A stretch of DNA of 8,351 bases from Candidatus Micrarchaeum sp. (GTDB taxonomy: Archaea > Micrarchaeota > Micrarchaeia > CAILAH01): NCBI GenBank assembly GCA_020723045.1, contig DYJQ01000024.1:6007-14357 (forward strand), given 5' to 3'. The number at the start of each line of letters is the position of its first letter. Position 1 is the stretch's first letter. Positions 1 through 5,616 of this stretch are shown in pieces. Below the pieces are notes generated by a model. The model had not been told where the DNA came from, searched no databases, and saw only the letters and a list, made by a program, of their open reading frames with translations. The position numbers were made by a program, and so were the translations under genes.

Positions 1-500
1 TCCAGTTTCTATGGTGATTCCTTGGGGTATAATGAAAAGACATACCTTCGTGCAGTCCTTTCACTGCTCGCAAAGATTGCAGAGGATTCCAATACACACT
101 TCAACGTTATCGTGCGCTGCCACCCCGGTGCAGGCGAAAGGCACTTCACCGAAACTGAAGAGATAATGAGGGAGATGCAGTCGCCCCAACTGTCTATGGT
201 CCGCGACCAGAATAGGAACGAGCAGGTGTGGCTCTCTGCACCGGATGTGGTTGTGGGCATGTACACAACAGTCCTGATGAAGGCCAGGTTCTATAGCAAG
301 CCGGCTATAAGCTTCCAGCCCGGCCTGTGGAGGACTTCCTCATAACCAACTCACTGGGGATAACAACCCTCTGTACTACGAACGATGATTTTGAGAGGGC
401 GGTAAGGCTTGCGCTCGTAAACCAGTTGCGGCAGAATTCAATGCCTCTCGTTGAGGATTCAGTCGACCGGGTTATAAACCTCCTTTTGCAGGGCCAATAA
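1..500 (+). pseudogene. C-terminal part of a GT-B-like glycosyltransferase/epimerase, frameshifted
   Basis: The reading frame is open from the window edge, so the N-terminus lies outside. Frame 1 runs to a stop at 343-345, but the homologous-looking protein continues in frame 3 from about 327 to the TAA at 498-500. Joining them gives PAISFQPGL followed by VEDFLITNSLGI, a smooth continuation. A single missing base around 321-329 (ctgtgg where ctggtgg would keep frame) explains it. Visible features are an HPGAGE segment after two β-strand-like stretches (VIVRCHPG), then APDVVVGMYTTVLMKA and KPAISFQPG. This resembles the C-terminal nucleotide-sugar-binding half of GT-B-fold enzymes (glycosyltransferases, UDP-GlcNAc 2-epimerase-like or CDP-glycerol transferase-like proteins). 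The exact family is not settled. It is either a real frameshift mutation or a one-base sequence error; no classical slippery heptamer is seen. Confidence 0.6.
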
Positions 501-591
501 AGTGCTTATCCATCTTTCAAAGTATTCCCCCTTTGCCTCATGAGAGGGTCCTTACGTCTTTTGTTGAAGAAGAATGCTGTGAAGAGATAGG

Positions 592-601
592 TTTATATAT
601 A
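592..601 (+). promoter_or_regulatory. Archaeal TATA box
   Basis: The tract TTTATATATA closely matches the archaeal TATA consensus, with the purine-rich tract GATAGG (585-591 region) upstream where a BRE would lie. Normal spacing places transcription start near 620-624, exactly where the first inverted repeat begins. It could serve a small RNA, or the six-gene operon starting at 789 with a leader of about 165 nt. No comparable box is visible closer to 789. Confidence 0.55.
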
Positions 602-621
602 GTCTGGCGTCTAAAATAGTC

Positions 622-722
622 AGGCTGCGCATGGATGGCCATACGAGCACAACGTAGCGCGATGAAATATCGGTCGACAGTGCGCAGTATAGCCGTTCTT
701 TTGGGATGCCTAAAGAGCGGCT
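622..722 (+). ncRNA. Candidate structured RNA or structured operon leader (unidentified)
   Basis: This stretch has no convincing gene but contains paired elements directly downstream of the TATA box. CTGCGCA at 625-631 pairs perfectly with TGCGCAG at 681-687; alternatively GGCT (623-626) can pair with AGCC (691-694). Inside this stem two small hairpins are possible: TACG 642-645 with CGTA 653-656 around a 7-nt loop, and CGAT 660-663 with ATCG 669-672 around a 5-nt loop. A second hairpin pairs 693-701 with 712-720 over nine base pairs (one G·U). The fold does not match tRNA, SRP RNA, RNase P RNA, or box C/D or H/ACA guides as far as can be judged by eye. It may be a novel small RNA, the 5' leader of the downstream operon, or chance pairing. 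Confidence 0.3.
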
Positions 723-788
723 CCGGAAAGTAGCACAAAAGAGGTATGGCATCATTGAAATGGCCTTTTGAAAGGTGAGGGGCCGTAG

Positions 789-1064
789 ATGGAAGTGAAT
801 GTTAAGGTGCATCCGCGCTCGCGTGGCATAAAAGTCATATGCGGCGATGTGATGGATGTTTATCTGACCGAGCCAGCAGAGGATAACCGAGCCAACATCC
901 AGCTCCTTGATGTTCTTAAGAGGGAGTTTGGGTGTGACGCCCGCTTGATCCGAGGGTACAAGAGCAAGAGAAAGATGGTTTCACTTGACCTAAGTGAAGG
1001 AGATTTCAATGCGCTCTGCAAAAAACGGCCAGATGGAACACACGCTCATAAAACTCATCACTGA
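789..1064 (+). CDS. DUF167 (YggU-family) protein
   Basis: A 91-residue protein with the DUF167 layout: an N-terminal VKVHPRSRG strand (family form VxPxAxxxxI), a central DVYLTEPAEDNRANIQLLDVLKREF (split here as VYLTEPAEDNRAN then IQLLDVLKREF; family form vxaPPvdGKANxAL), and the RLIRGYKSKRKMVSL strand (family form VxIvxGxtSrxKxvxi). The usual glycine-lysine before AN is replaced by N-R. Function is unknown across the family. GGTGAGG at 774-780 precedes the ATG by eight bases and fixes the start. The last 56 bases overlap the TOPRIM gene in another frame, indicating translational coupling. The C-terminal tail is His/Lys-rich (THAHKTHH). It is the first gene of the informational operon. Confidence 0.8.
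   Translation: MEVNVKVHPRSRGIKVICGDVMDVYLTEPAEDNRANIQLLDVLKREFGCDARLIRGYKSKRKMVSLDLSEGDFNALCKKRPDGTHAHKTHH
997..1002 (+). promoter_or_regulatory. Ribosome binding site for the small TOPRIM gene
   Basis: AAGGAG lies six bases before the ATG at 1009, inside the DUF167 gene. It favours that ATG over the upstream in-frame GTG at 994, which would place the site inside the coding sequence. Confidence 0.6.
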
Positions 1065-1380
1065 CCTGAACGACCGGTTGGTTGTAGTTGAGGGCAAGAG
1101 GGATGTTGCTGCCCTTGAGAAGATAGGCGTGCGTGCGAACGTTATCACGCTCGACCGCCTTGCAAGGGTGGAGGACATTCCGGACGCGCCCGCAGTCATA
1201 CTGACCGATTTTGACCGTTCTGGTGAGATAAAGCATAGGAAGGCTGAATCCATCCTCTATAGCAGAGGGGTATGGATTGACGCAGCTATGCGAGAGAGGT
1301 TTAAGCGGATTTTCGGCACCTTGACTATAGAGGATGTCCCTCACATTTTCAGAGAGCTTACGAAACGAAAAGGTGAATAA
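1009..1380 (+). CDS. Small stand-alone TOPRIM-domain protein
   Basis: A 123-residue protein that is essentially one TOPRIM domain. The catalytic-type glutamate sits in LVVVEGKRDV (E28) and the paired acidic motif in VILTDFDRSGE (D67 and D69); together these bind divalent metal in TOPRIM enzymes. The family resembles the short archaeal TOPRIM proteins related to ribonuclease M5/primase (COG1658-like), whose substrate is not established. It has no primase zinc finger or helicase domain. The start at 1009 is chosen from the RBS at 997-1002. It overlaps the DUF167 gene, and its stop (1378-1380) falls between the DnaG RBS (GGTGA 1372-1376) and the DnaG ATG at 1382, so translation of the two TOPRIM genes is probably coupled. 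The family assignment is firm; the biochemical role is open. Confidence 0.85.
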   Translation: MRSAKNGQMEHTLIKLITDLNDRLVVVEGKRDVAALEKIGVRANVITLDRLARVEDIPDAPAVILTDFDRSGEIKHRKAESILYSRGVWIDAAMRERFKRIFGTLTIEDVPHIFRELTKRKGE

Positions 1381-1381
1381 A

Positions 1382-2752
1382 ATGGGAAAGATATACATAG
1401 ACACCATCAAGTATATGGTACATGCAGACTTTGAGATTAAGGGCCTTGTTGAAAAGCCCGATGTGGTTGGCGCAATATTCGGACAGACTGAAGGTCTTCT
1501 AGGTGACGAGCTGGACCTCCGCGAGATGCAGAAGAGCGGTAGGATTGGGAGGATTGAGGTAGAGCTTGAGGCACGCGATGGAAAGAGTGTGGGTACGATC
1601 CTACTTCCATCCAGCCTAGACATGGTTGAGACCTCTGTTATTGCAGCGGCAGTAGAGAGCGTAGACCGTGTTGGGCCGTGCGAAGCGCATATCACAGTAA
1701 AAAAGATAGAGGATATGAGAAATGTCAAGAGAAAATCCCTTGTTGACCGCGCCAAGACCCTGCTGAAGAGCCTCGTCACCGAGACGCTTCCAGAGAGCAA
1801 GGAGATACTCGAGCAGGTGCGTGATGAGGTCAAGACATCCACTGTTGTCGAGTATGGGTCTGAGAAGCTTATCGCGGGCCCAGAGCTTGATACATACGAC
1901 TCGATAGTAGTTGTTGAGGGCCGTGCGGATGTGGTAAACCTGCTAAAGAATGATATAAAGAATGTTGTGGCACTGGGCGGTGCTTCAGTACCGAAATCAG
2001 TGGTCGAGCTCAGCAAGAAGAAGGAGATTACACTCTTCCTTGATGGCGACCGTGGTGGCGATATAATACTCAAGGAACTGCTTGATGTGGCAGAGATAGA
2101 CTTCGTTGCGAGGGCACCGCCCGGGAGGGAGGTTGAGGAGCTCTCCAGAAAGGAGATAATCAAAGCCCTACGTAGCAAGGTGCCAGTCGAACAGGCCGAG
2201 TCACAGTACTATGGTAAGAGACGGTTTGATAGGGGCGAGCATCGGGGTGAGTTCAGGAGAAGGCGCGAATACCATGGTGAGGAACAGGAGGGCCAGCCAT
2301 ACAGCAGACAGCAGTCCGAGCGGCGCGGTGAACCTGAGCAGGGTTCCCATTATGAATATAAACGCGAGTTTGAGCCCAAACAGCCATTTGAACAGAAGCG
2401 CGAAAAACAGGTTGAAAGGTCTGCGGAGAAGTCCGTAGAGCCTATGCCGGAGGCCACTGCGCGCGGTGAGATGCCTGATGACCTCAAGACACATCTTTTA
2501 GAGCTCAATGGTACGCTCAAGGCGAGGTTGCTTGGTGAGAATAACGAGCTTATGAAAGAGTTGCCCGTAAGGGACCTTATAACAGAGCTCAACAGCACGG
2601 CCACACCGCCAGTTGCGGTAGTGCTTGACGGAATAATTACACAGAGGCTACTCGACTTGGCATTCTCTAAAAAGGTGAAACGGATTGCTGGTATAAAGGA
2701 GGGCAACATAACAAAGAGGCCTGCGGGCATAAACACATATACATCGCAATAA
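1382..2752 (+). CDS. dnaG: Archaeal DnaG (primase-like exosome subunit)
   Basis: A 456-residue protein matching archaeal DnaG. The N-terminal region starts IYIDTIKYMVHADFEIKG and contains IFGQTEGLLG, the archaeal signature. A TOPRIM domain follows at about 172-265, with E179 in VVVEGRADV and D221/D223 in LFLDGDRGG, all intact. Residues about 271-363 form a hydrophilic Arg/Glu/Gln-rich linker, then a conserved C-terminal domain (about 367-456) ends in RIAGIKEGNITKRP. In characterised archaea this protein is part of the RNA exosome, binding through Csl4 and favouring poly(A)-rich RNA; primer synthesis has also been reported. ATG 1382 is preferred to GTG 1334 because GGTGA at 1372-1376 stands five bases upstream and the protein then begins at the family's usual start. 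It lies between the small TOPRIM gene and the HAM1-type diphosphatase. Confidence 0.96.
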   Translation: MGKIYIDTIKYMVHADFEIKGLVEKPDVVGAIFGQTEGLLGDELDLREMQKSGRIGRIEVELEARDGKSVGTILLPSSLDMVETSVIAAAVESVDRVGPCEAHITVKKIEDMRNVKRKSLVDRAKTLLKSLVTETLPESKEILEQVRDEVKTSTVVEYGSEKLIAGPELDTYDSIVVVEGRADVVNLLKNDIKNVVALGGASVPKSVVELSKKKEITLFLDGDRGGDIILKELLDVAEIDFVARAPPGREVEELSRKEIIKALRSKVPVEQAESQYYGKRRFDRGEHRGEFRRRREYHGEEQEGQPYSRQQSERRGEPEQGSHYEYKREFEPKQPFEQKREKQVERSAEKSVEPMPEATARGEMPDDLKTHLLELNGTLKARLLGENNELMKELPVRDLITELNSTATPPVAVVLDGIITQRLLDLAFSKKVKRIAGIKEGNITKRPAGINTYTSQ

Positions 2753-2757
2753 GGTGG
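2753..2757 (+). promoter_or_regulatory. Ribosome binding site deciding the rdgB start
   Basis: GGTGG directly follows the dnaG stop codon. It is only one base from ATG 2759 but seven from ATG 2765; sites elsewhere in the window are four to eight bases from their starts, so ATG 2765 is favoured. Confidence 0.55.
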
Positions 2758-2764
2758 CATGGCT

Positions 2765-3358
2765 ATGGCTGAAAGGGTGCGTGAGGCGTCTGCGGGCAAA
2801 CCCTCACGGCTGAAAAAAGTTTTTTTTATTACATCAAACCCGCACAAGTTTTCAGAAGTGAACGAGATGTGTGCTGGCTATGGTATCGAGCTAGTCCATT
2901 TACAGCGCGAGTACCCGGAGGTGAGGGCGGATACGTGCGAGCAGGTTGCTTCCGCCTCGCTTTTCAATATCTCCAAGACGGTAAAGATGCCATTCATAAT
3001 AGAGGACTCAGGCCTTTTCATTGATTCCCTCAACGGGTTCCCGGGTGTATATTCCGCATGGGTTTTAAGGAAGGTTGGTCTTGACGGCATACTTAGGCTT
3101 ATGAGAGGAAGGAGGGACCGCAGGGCGCATTTCGTCTCGGCGATAGGCTATTTTGACGGCAAAAAGGCCCATGTGTTCACTGGCACGGTTGATGGCAGTA
3201 TTGCACAGGAGATAAGGGGGAGAAGCGGGTTCGGGTATGACCCGCTGTTTATTCCAAAAGGTTATAAATTTACCTTCGCTGAAAATATGACGTTAAAACA
3301 GAAATTGTCTCATCGTAAAAAGGCGGTTGAGCAGTTCTTAAAACATGTATTGCATTAA
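2765..3358 (+). CDS. rdgB: XTP/dITP diphosphatase (HAM1/RdgB family)
   Basis: A 197-residue HAM1-family protein that hydrolyses non-canonical purine nucleoside triphosphates (XTP, dITP, ITP) to monophosphate and pyrophosphate, keeping them out of nucleic acids. Hallmarks in order: FITSNPHKFSEV (N-terminal S/T-x-N-x-x-K motif), FIIEDSGLFIDSLNGFPGVYSA (here FIIEDSGLFIDS then LNGFPGVYSA; catalytic acidic region), SGFGYDPLFIP, TFAEN and KLSHRKKAV. All substrate-site motifs are present. The family usually begins a few residues before the first motif, so this protein carries about 18 extra N-terminal residues (AERVREASAGKPSRL region). ATG 2765 is preferred to 2759 from RBS spacing, and a still later start cannot be excluded. 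A run of A6-G-T8 at 2813-2827 sits in the first strand and is prone to slippage or miscalling. The gene is 12 bases after dnaG and 12 before rps15. Confidence 0.93.
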   Translation: MAERVREASAGKPSRLKKVFFITSNPHKFSEVNEMCAGYGIELVHLQREYPEVRADTCEQVASASLFNISKTVKMPFIIEDSGLFIDSLNGFPGVYSAWVLRKVGLDGILRLMRGRRDRRAHFVSAIGYFDGKKAHVFTGTVDGSIAQEIRGRSGFGYDPLFIPKGYKFTFAENMTLKQKLSHRKKAVEQFLKHVLH

Positions 3359-3370
3359 TGGTGGTATTTG

Positions 3371-3826
3371 ATGGTAAGGTTGCATACTCGCAAAGGAGGC
3401 AAGTCCAAGAGGTCGAAGAAGCACTACCCGCGCGATGTCCCCGCATGGGTGGATATGGATGCCGCGGAGGTAGAAGGCATAATAGAGAAGCTCGCAAAGG
3501 AGGGTAAGGATGCCGCGCAGATAGGTGTGATACTTAGGGATACTTATGCCATCCCTGATGTCAAGGCGCTCACGGGTAGGAAGCTCACGAGAATCCTTGC
3601 AGAGAAGGGTATCAAGAGGGAGTACCCCGAGGACCTGATGTCGCTTATCAAGAGAGCGGTGCGTGTGAGGAAGCATATAGAAGCAAACCGCTCTGATAAG
3701 AGCAATCGCATAAAGCTCGAGCATATTGAATCAAAGGTCCGCAGGACTGTTGATTATCTCAATAGGAAGGGGAAGCTCAACAATTGGAAGTATGACCCTG
3801 AACTGGCGGCATTGCTGGTAAAATAA
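3371..3826 (+). CDS. rps15: Small ribosomal subunit protein S15 (uS15, archaeal S15P/S13e)
   Basis: A 151-residue protein with the archaeal/eukaryotic S15 arrangement: a basic N-terminal extension (MVRLHTRKGGKSKRSKK), then PAWVDMDAAEVEGIIEKLAK, IGVILRDTYAIPDVK, GRKLTRILAEKG, and the shared S15 core RVRKHIEANRSDKSNR followed by RRTVDYLNRKGKLNNWKY. The length agrees with archaeal orthologues and exceeds the ~90-residue bacterial form. It binds the central domain of 16S rRNA early in 30S assembly. GGTGG at 3360-3364 stands six bases before ATG 3371; the TTG three bases earlier is an unlikely start. It is followed 16 bases later by rps3ae. Confidence 0.97.
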   Translation: MVRLHTRKGGKSKRSKKHYPRDVPAWVDMDAAEVEGIIEKLAKEGKDAAQIGVILRDTYAIPDVKALTGRKLTRILAEKGIKREYPEDLMSLIKRAVRVRKHIEANRSDKSNRIKLEHIESKVRRTVDYLNRKGKLNNWKYDPELAALLVK

Positions 3827-3842
3827 TAATTAAGGTGAACGT

Positions 3843-4448
3843 ATGGCAAGGGCGGAGAAATGGAAATTTAAATCATGGTATTCTGTTATTGCACCAAAGA
3901 TATTTGACGAGCGGAAAATAGGTGATGTGCTTGCACTTGAGGATGCCAATGTTATGGATAGGATAGTGATCGCAAACCTCGGCGAGCTTACAGGCGAACT
4001 TCCGCACGGTTACACGAGGGTGCATCTCAAGGTGAAAGAGATAAAGGGCAAGACTGCATATACTGCACTCGTTGGCCACGAGCTTATACGCAGTTATCTG
4101 AGGACCATCGTTAGGAGGCGGATGTCGCTTGTTGACGATGTTGTGGTGGTCCAGACAAAGGACGGCATAAATACGAGCGTAAAATCTGCGGTTGTGACGG
4201 CAAACAAGATAAGCGGTGCAACACGCATTGCCATAAGGAAAGTTGTTGAAGAGTTCCTGCGTGAGGCTGCTGCGAAAAAGACTTATGACCAGCTCATGCA
4301 GGAGGTCCTCTTCAAGAAATTATCATCGGAGATATACAAGAAGGTTAAAGTGATCGCGCCCATAAAAAGGGTTGAGATAATCAAAACAGAGGTTGTGGAA
4401 TCAAAGAAGAAGGGTAATGCAGTGGCTGCCACACCAGCCGCTGCATAA
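3843..4448 (+). CDS. rps3ae: Small ribosomal subunit protein eS1 (S3Ae)
   Basis: A 201-residue archaeal S3Ae protein, found in archaea and eukaryotes but not bacteria. Recognisable segments are KWKFKSWYSVIAPKIFDE at the N-terminus, TGELPHGYTRVHLKVKEI, HELIRSYLRTIVRRRMSLVDD (as HELIRSYLRTIVRRR then MSLVDD), VKSAVVTANKISGATRIAIR (as VVTANKISGATRIAIRK) and KKVKVIAPIKRVEIIKTEV. It lies on the platform of the 30S subunit near the mRNA exit. The last ~15 residues are a low-complexity Lys then Ala-rich tail (AVAATPAAA). GGTGA at 3834-3838, four bases before the ATG, fixes the start. It is the last gene of the + strand operon and converges on the metallophosphoesterase gene 47 bases away. Confidence 0.96.
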   Translation: MARAEKWKFKSWYSVIAPKIFDERKIGDVLALEDANVMDRIVIANLGELTGELPHGYTRVHLKVKEIKGKTAYTALVGHELIRSYLRTIVRRRMSLVDDVVVVQTKDGINTSVKSAVVTANKISGATRIAIRKVVEEFLREAAAKKTYDQLMQEVLFKKLSSEIYKKVKVIAPIKRVEIIKTEVVESKKKGNAVAATPAAA

Positions 4449-4449
4449 T

Positions 4450-4469
4450 AATTTCTCTTTTGTCTTTTG
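4450..4469 (+). terminator. T-rich tract ending the ribosomal operon
   Basis: Directly after the rps3ae stop the + strand shows ATTTCTCTTTTGTCTTTTG, with several runs of three or four T. Archaeal RNA polymerase terminates on such U-rich tracts without a hairpin. The position in a convergent 47-bp gap supports the call; no comparable tract is obvious for the opposite strand. Confidence 0.5.
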
Positions 4470-4495
4470 CTGGGTATAGATGATTGATTTTCACA

Positions 4496-5161
4496 TTAAA
4501 AGAGTGTGATCCAGTTTACATCTATTATGCTGTTTTTCTCCTTATCAGTATAGCTGCATGCAATCTCAGCCGCACTGCCCTTTTTTGCAGGCCCCAGCTT
4601 TATGATGTGCGTCCTCCCAATCTTGATGTGCCCCTTTGTCTCATGCACATGGCCGCATATGAAAAGGAATGGCTCGTTATCATAGATGAACTTTAGGACG
4701 CTTCTCGACCCTATGTGCACATCCCCTCCCACATCATCAAAATAGCCAAATGGCGGGGAATGCGAAAGAACAATAGAGGGGTTGCCTAGCCGTATTCCAT
4801 CGAGCTTGAGCAACATCTCGTCATCACTGTACTCATACGGCGTGCGAAATGGCCCCCTTAGCCCGCCGCCAATACCAAACACCTCATACTTATTCTTGAA
4901 TCGTATGCGTTTTATATCCAAGTAATACTGCTCTTGGCCCAGCCGTGCCCTTACACGCTCATCATCCATGTTCCCGGGTACTATGCATGTTGGTATTCCA
5001 TCGATTATATGCAATAAGCTGTCAACAAATGGTACGTTTCCGTGGTCCGATACATCCCCTACCAAGAATATGGCGTCATACCTCTTTCTGGCTAGTTTAC
5101 TGCGGATGCCGTCTAGAACCCTTTCTTCAGAATGTATATCTGAAAGCGCAAGCACCCTCAT
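4496..5161 (-). CDS. Metallophosphoesterase, calcineurin-like (COG2129 / Icc-related type)
   Basis: A 221-residue protein with the full set of calcineurin-like phosphoesterase motifs: LALSDIHSEE (D-x-H), FLVGDVSDHG (G-D-x-x-D), PGNMDD (G-N-x-D), LSHSPPFG and CGHVHETKG (G-H-x-H). These form the dinuclear metal site. The segment HIGSRSVLKFIYDNEPFLF before the last motif is typical of archaeal phosphoesterases of the Icc-related COG2129 group, which act in the cytoplasm on unknown phosphodiester or phosphomonoester substrates. ATG 5161 begins the family's usual MRVLALSD; a TTG six bases upstream is possible. No SD site is seen, but a T-rich stretch (TTTTTACTT on the minus strand, about 20-26 bases upstream) could act as a TATA element. 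It lies 51 bases downstream of the repeat-protein gene on the same strand. Confidence 0.9.
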   Translation of the reverse strand: MRVLALSDIHSEERVLDGIRSKLARKRYDAIFLVGDVSDHGNVPFVDSLLHIIDGIPTCIVPGNMDDERVRARLGQEQYYLDIKRIRFKNKYEVFGIGGGLRGPFRTPYEYSDDEMLLKLDGIRLGNPSIVLSHSPPFGYFDDVGGDVHIGSRSVLKFIYDNEPFLFICGHVHETKGHIKIGRTHIIKLGPAKKGSAAEIACSYTDKEKNSIIDVNWITLF

Positions 5162-5212
5162 GTTCAATTATTCTAAGTAAAAATCTAAAAGGTTGTCTTT
5201 CTTCCCTATGCG

Positions 5213-5593
5213 CTATTCCATCCCTCTTAGAATATTTTTTATATCTTTTAGGGCGTTTATTACCTCTGAGTATGTCCTCTCTACTTCCTCCTTATTTGCC
5301 GCGTGCTTTGAAATGTACATTGATTTATATTGTGTCTTTTTTAGGGTTTCCACCACCTTTGAGTATATCTCCCCTATCTCTTTCTTATTCGTTGCACGCT
5401 TTGAGGTGATACGCCCTAATTTATCTTTTATCTCATTTAGGGCTTCAATTATCTGCTCGTGGGCCCTCACTGCCCTCTCATTTGCGCCCTCTCTCTCAAA
5501 CATCTTTCTAAATTCATTTTGCTTTGAACTATTATTGCCACTAACAGCATTAACTTGCATCCCCTTTTTTTGTTTTCGAACTATTCTCTTCAT
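5213..5593 (-). CDS. Small helical protein with three ~31-residue repeats (unknown)
   Basis: A 126-residue, highly charged protein not recognised as any family. A basic N-terminus (MKRIVRKQKKG) and a polar Asn/Ser segment precede three tandem units beginning near residues 36, 67 and 98. Each has an A-x-N-K/E start, a helix-like V/I-x-x-x-Y/H, then V-I/V-x-A/T-L-K/N-x-I/T-K. Asn38, Asn69 and Asn100 are spaced exactly 31 residues, and the units still resemble each other in DNA. No signal peptide, membrane segment or catalytic motif is visible; helical bundle or coiled coil is the likely fold. ATG 5593 is the first in frame, with AGAGG about 14 bases upstream as a weak RBS. The gene sits 23 bases after nop5 and is probably cotranscribed. 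Base composition is more AT-rich than its neighbours. Function unknown; the gene call rests on clean frame, repeats and operon position. Confidence 0.7.
   Translation of the reverse strand: MKRIVRKQKKGMQVNAVSGNNSSKQNEFRKMFEREGANERAVRAHEQIIEALNEIKDKLGRITSKRATNKKEIGEIYSKVVETLKKTQYKSMYISKHAANKEEVERTYSEVINALKDIKNILRGME
5216..5488 (-). repeat. Three degenerate tandem units of ~93 bases inside the coding sequence
   Basis: On the + strand the string TTTAGGG recurs at 5247, 5340 and 5436 (spacings 93 and 96, the latter one codon longer). GAGTAT recurs at 5268 and 5361, again 93 apart. The flanking text TTATT-(C/T)G(T/C)-(T/C)GC also recurs. These mirror the protein repeats and show they arose by tandem duplication in frame. 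Confidence 0.75.
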
Positions 5594-5616
5594 AAAACAT
5601 CTATTCCTCTTTTAGT

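Noticed and set aside
518..535. Short inverted repeat CAAAG/CTTTG after the first gene as a terminator
   Set aside because: Only five pairs with an eight-base loop and no adjoining T-run; too weak to call.
658..665. Near match to a C/D guide RNA box C (GCGATGA)
   Set aside because: The second base does not fit the RTGATGA consensus and no CTGA box D lies at a sensible distance.
616..700. Possible tRNA or SRP-RNA fragment (7-nt-loop hairpin; GTCAGG near GAGCA)
   Set aside because: No T-loop, no 7-bp acceptor stem, and no GGAAG-type SRP helix 8 loop; the resemblances are partial and scattered.
538..812. Two overlapping minus-strand open frames in the gap before the DUF167 gene
   Set aside because: Translations look like no protein family, have no RBS, and one runs into the DUF167 start; the region's signals (TATA, stems) are on the + strand.
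1006..2178. 390-codon open frame on the minus strand opposite dnaG and the small TOPRIM gene
   Set aside because: Its translation is Ser/Thr/Arg low complexity without domain features, while the + strand frames encode conserved TOPRIM proteins; it is an antisense shadow.
4484..4696. Plus-strand open frame after rps3ae
   Set aside because: It lies wholly opposite the well-conserved C-terminal half of the metallophosphoesterase and has no RBS.
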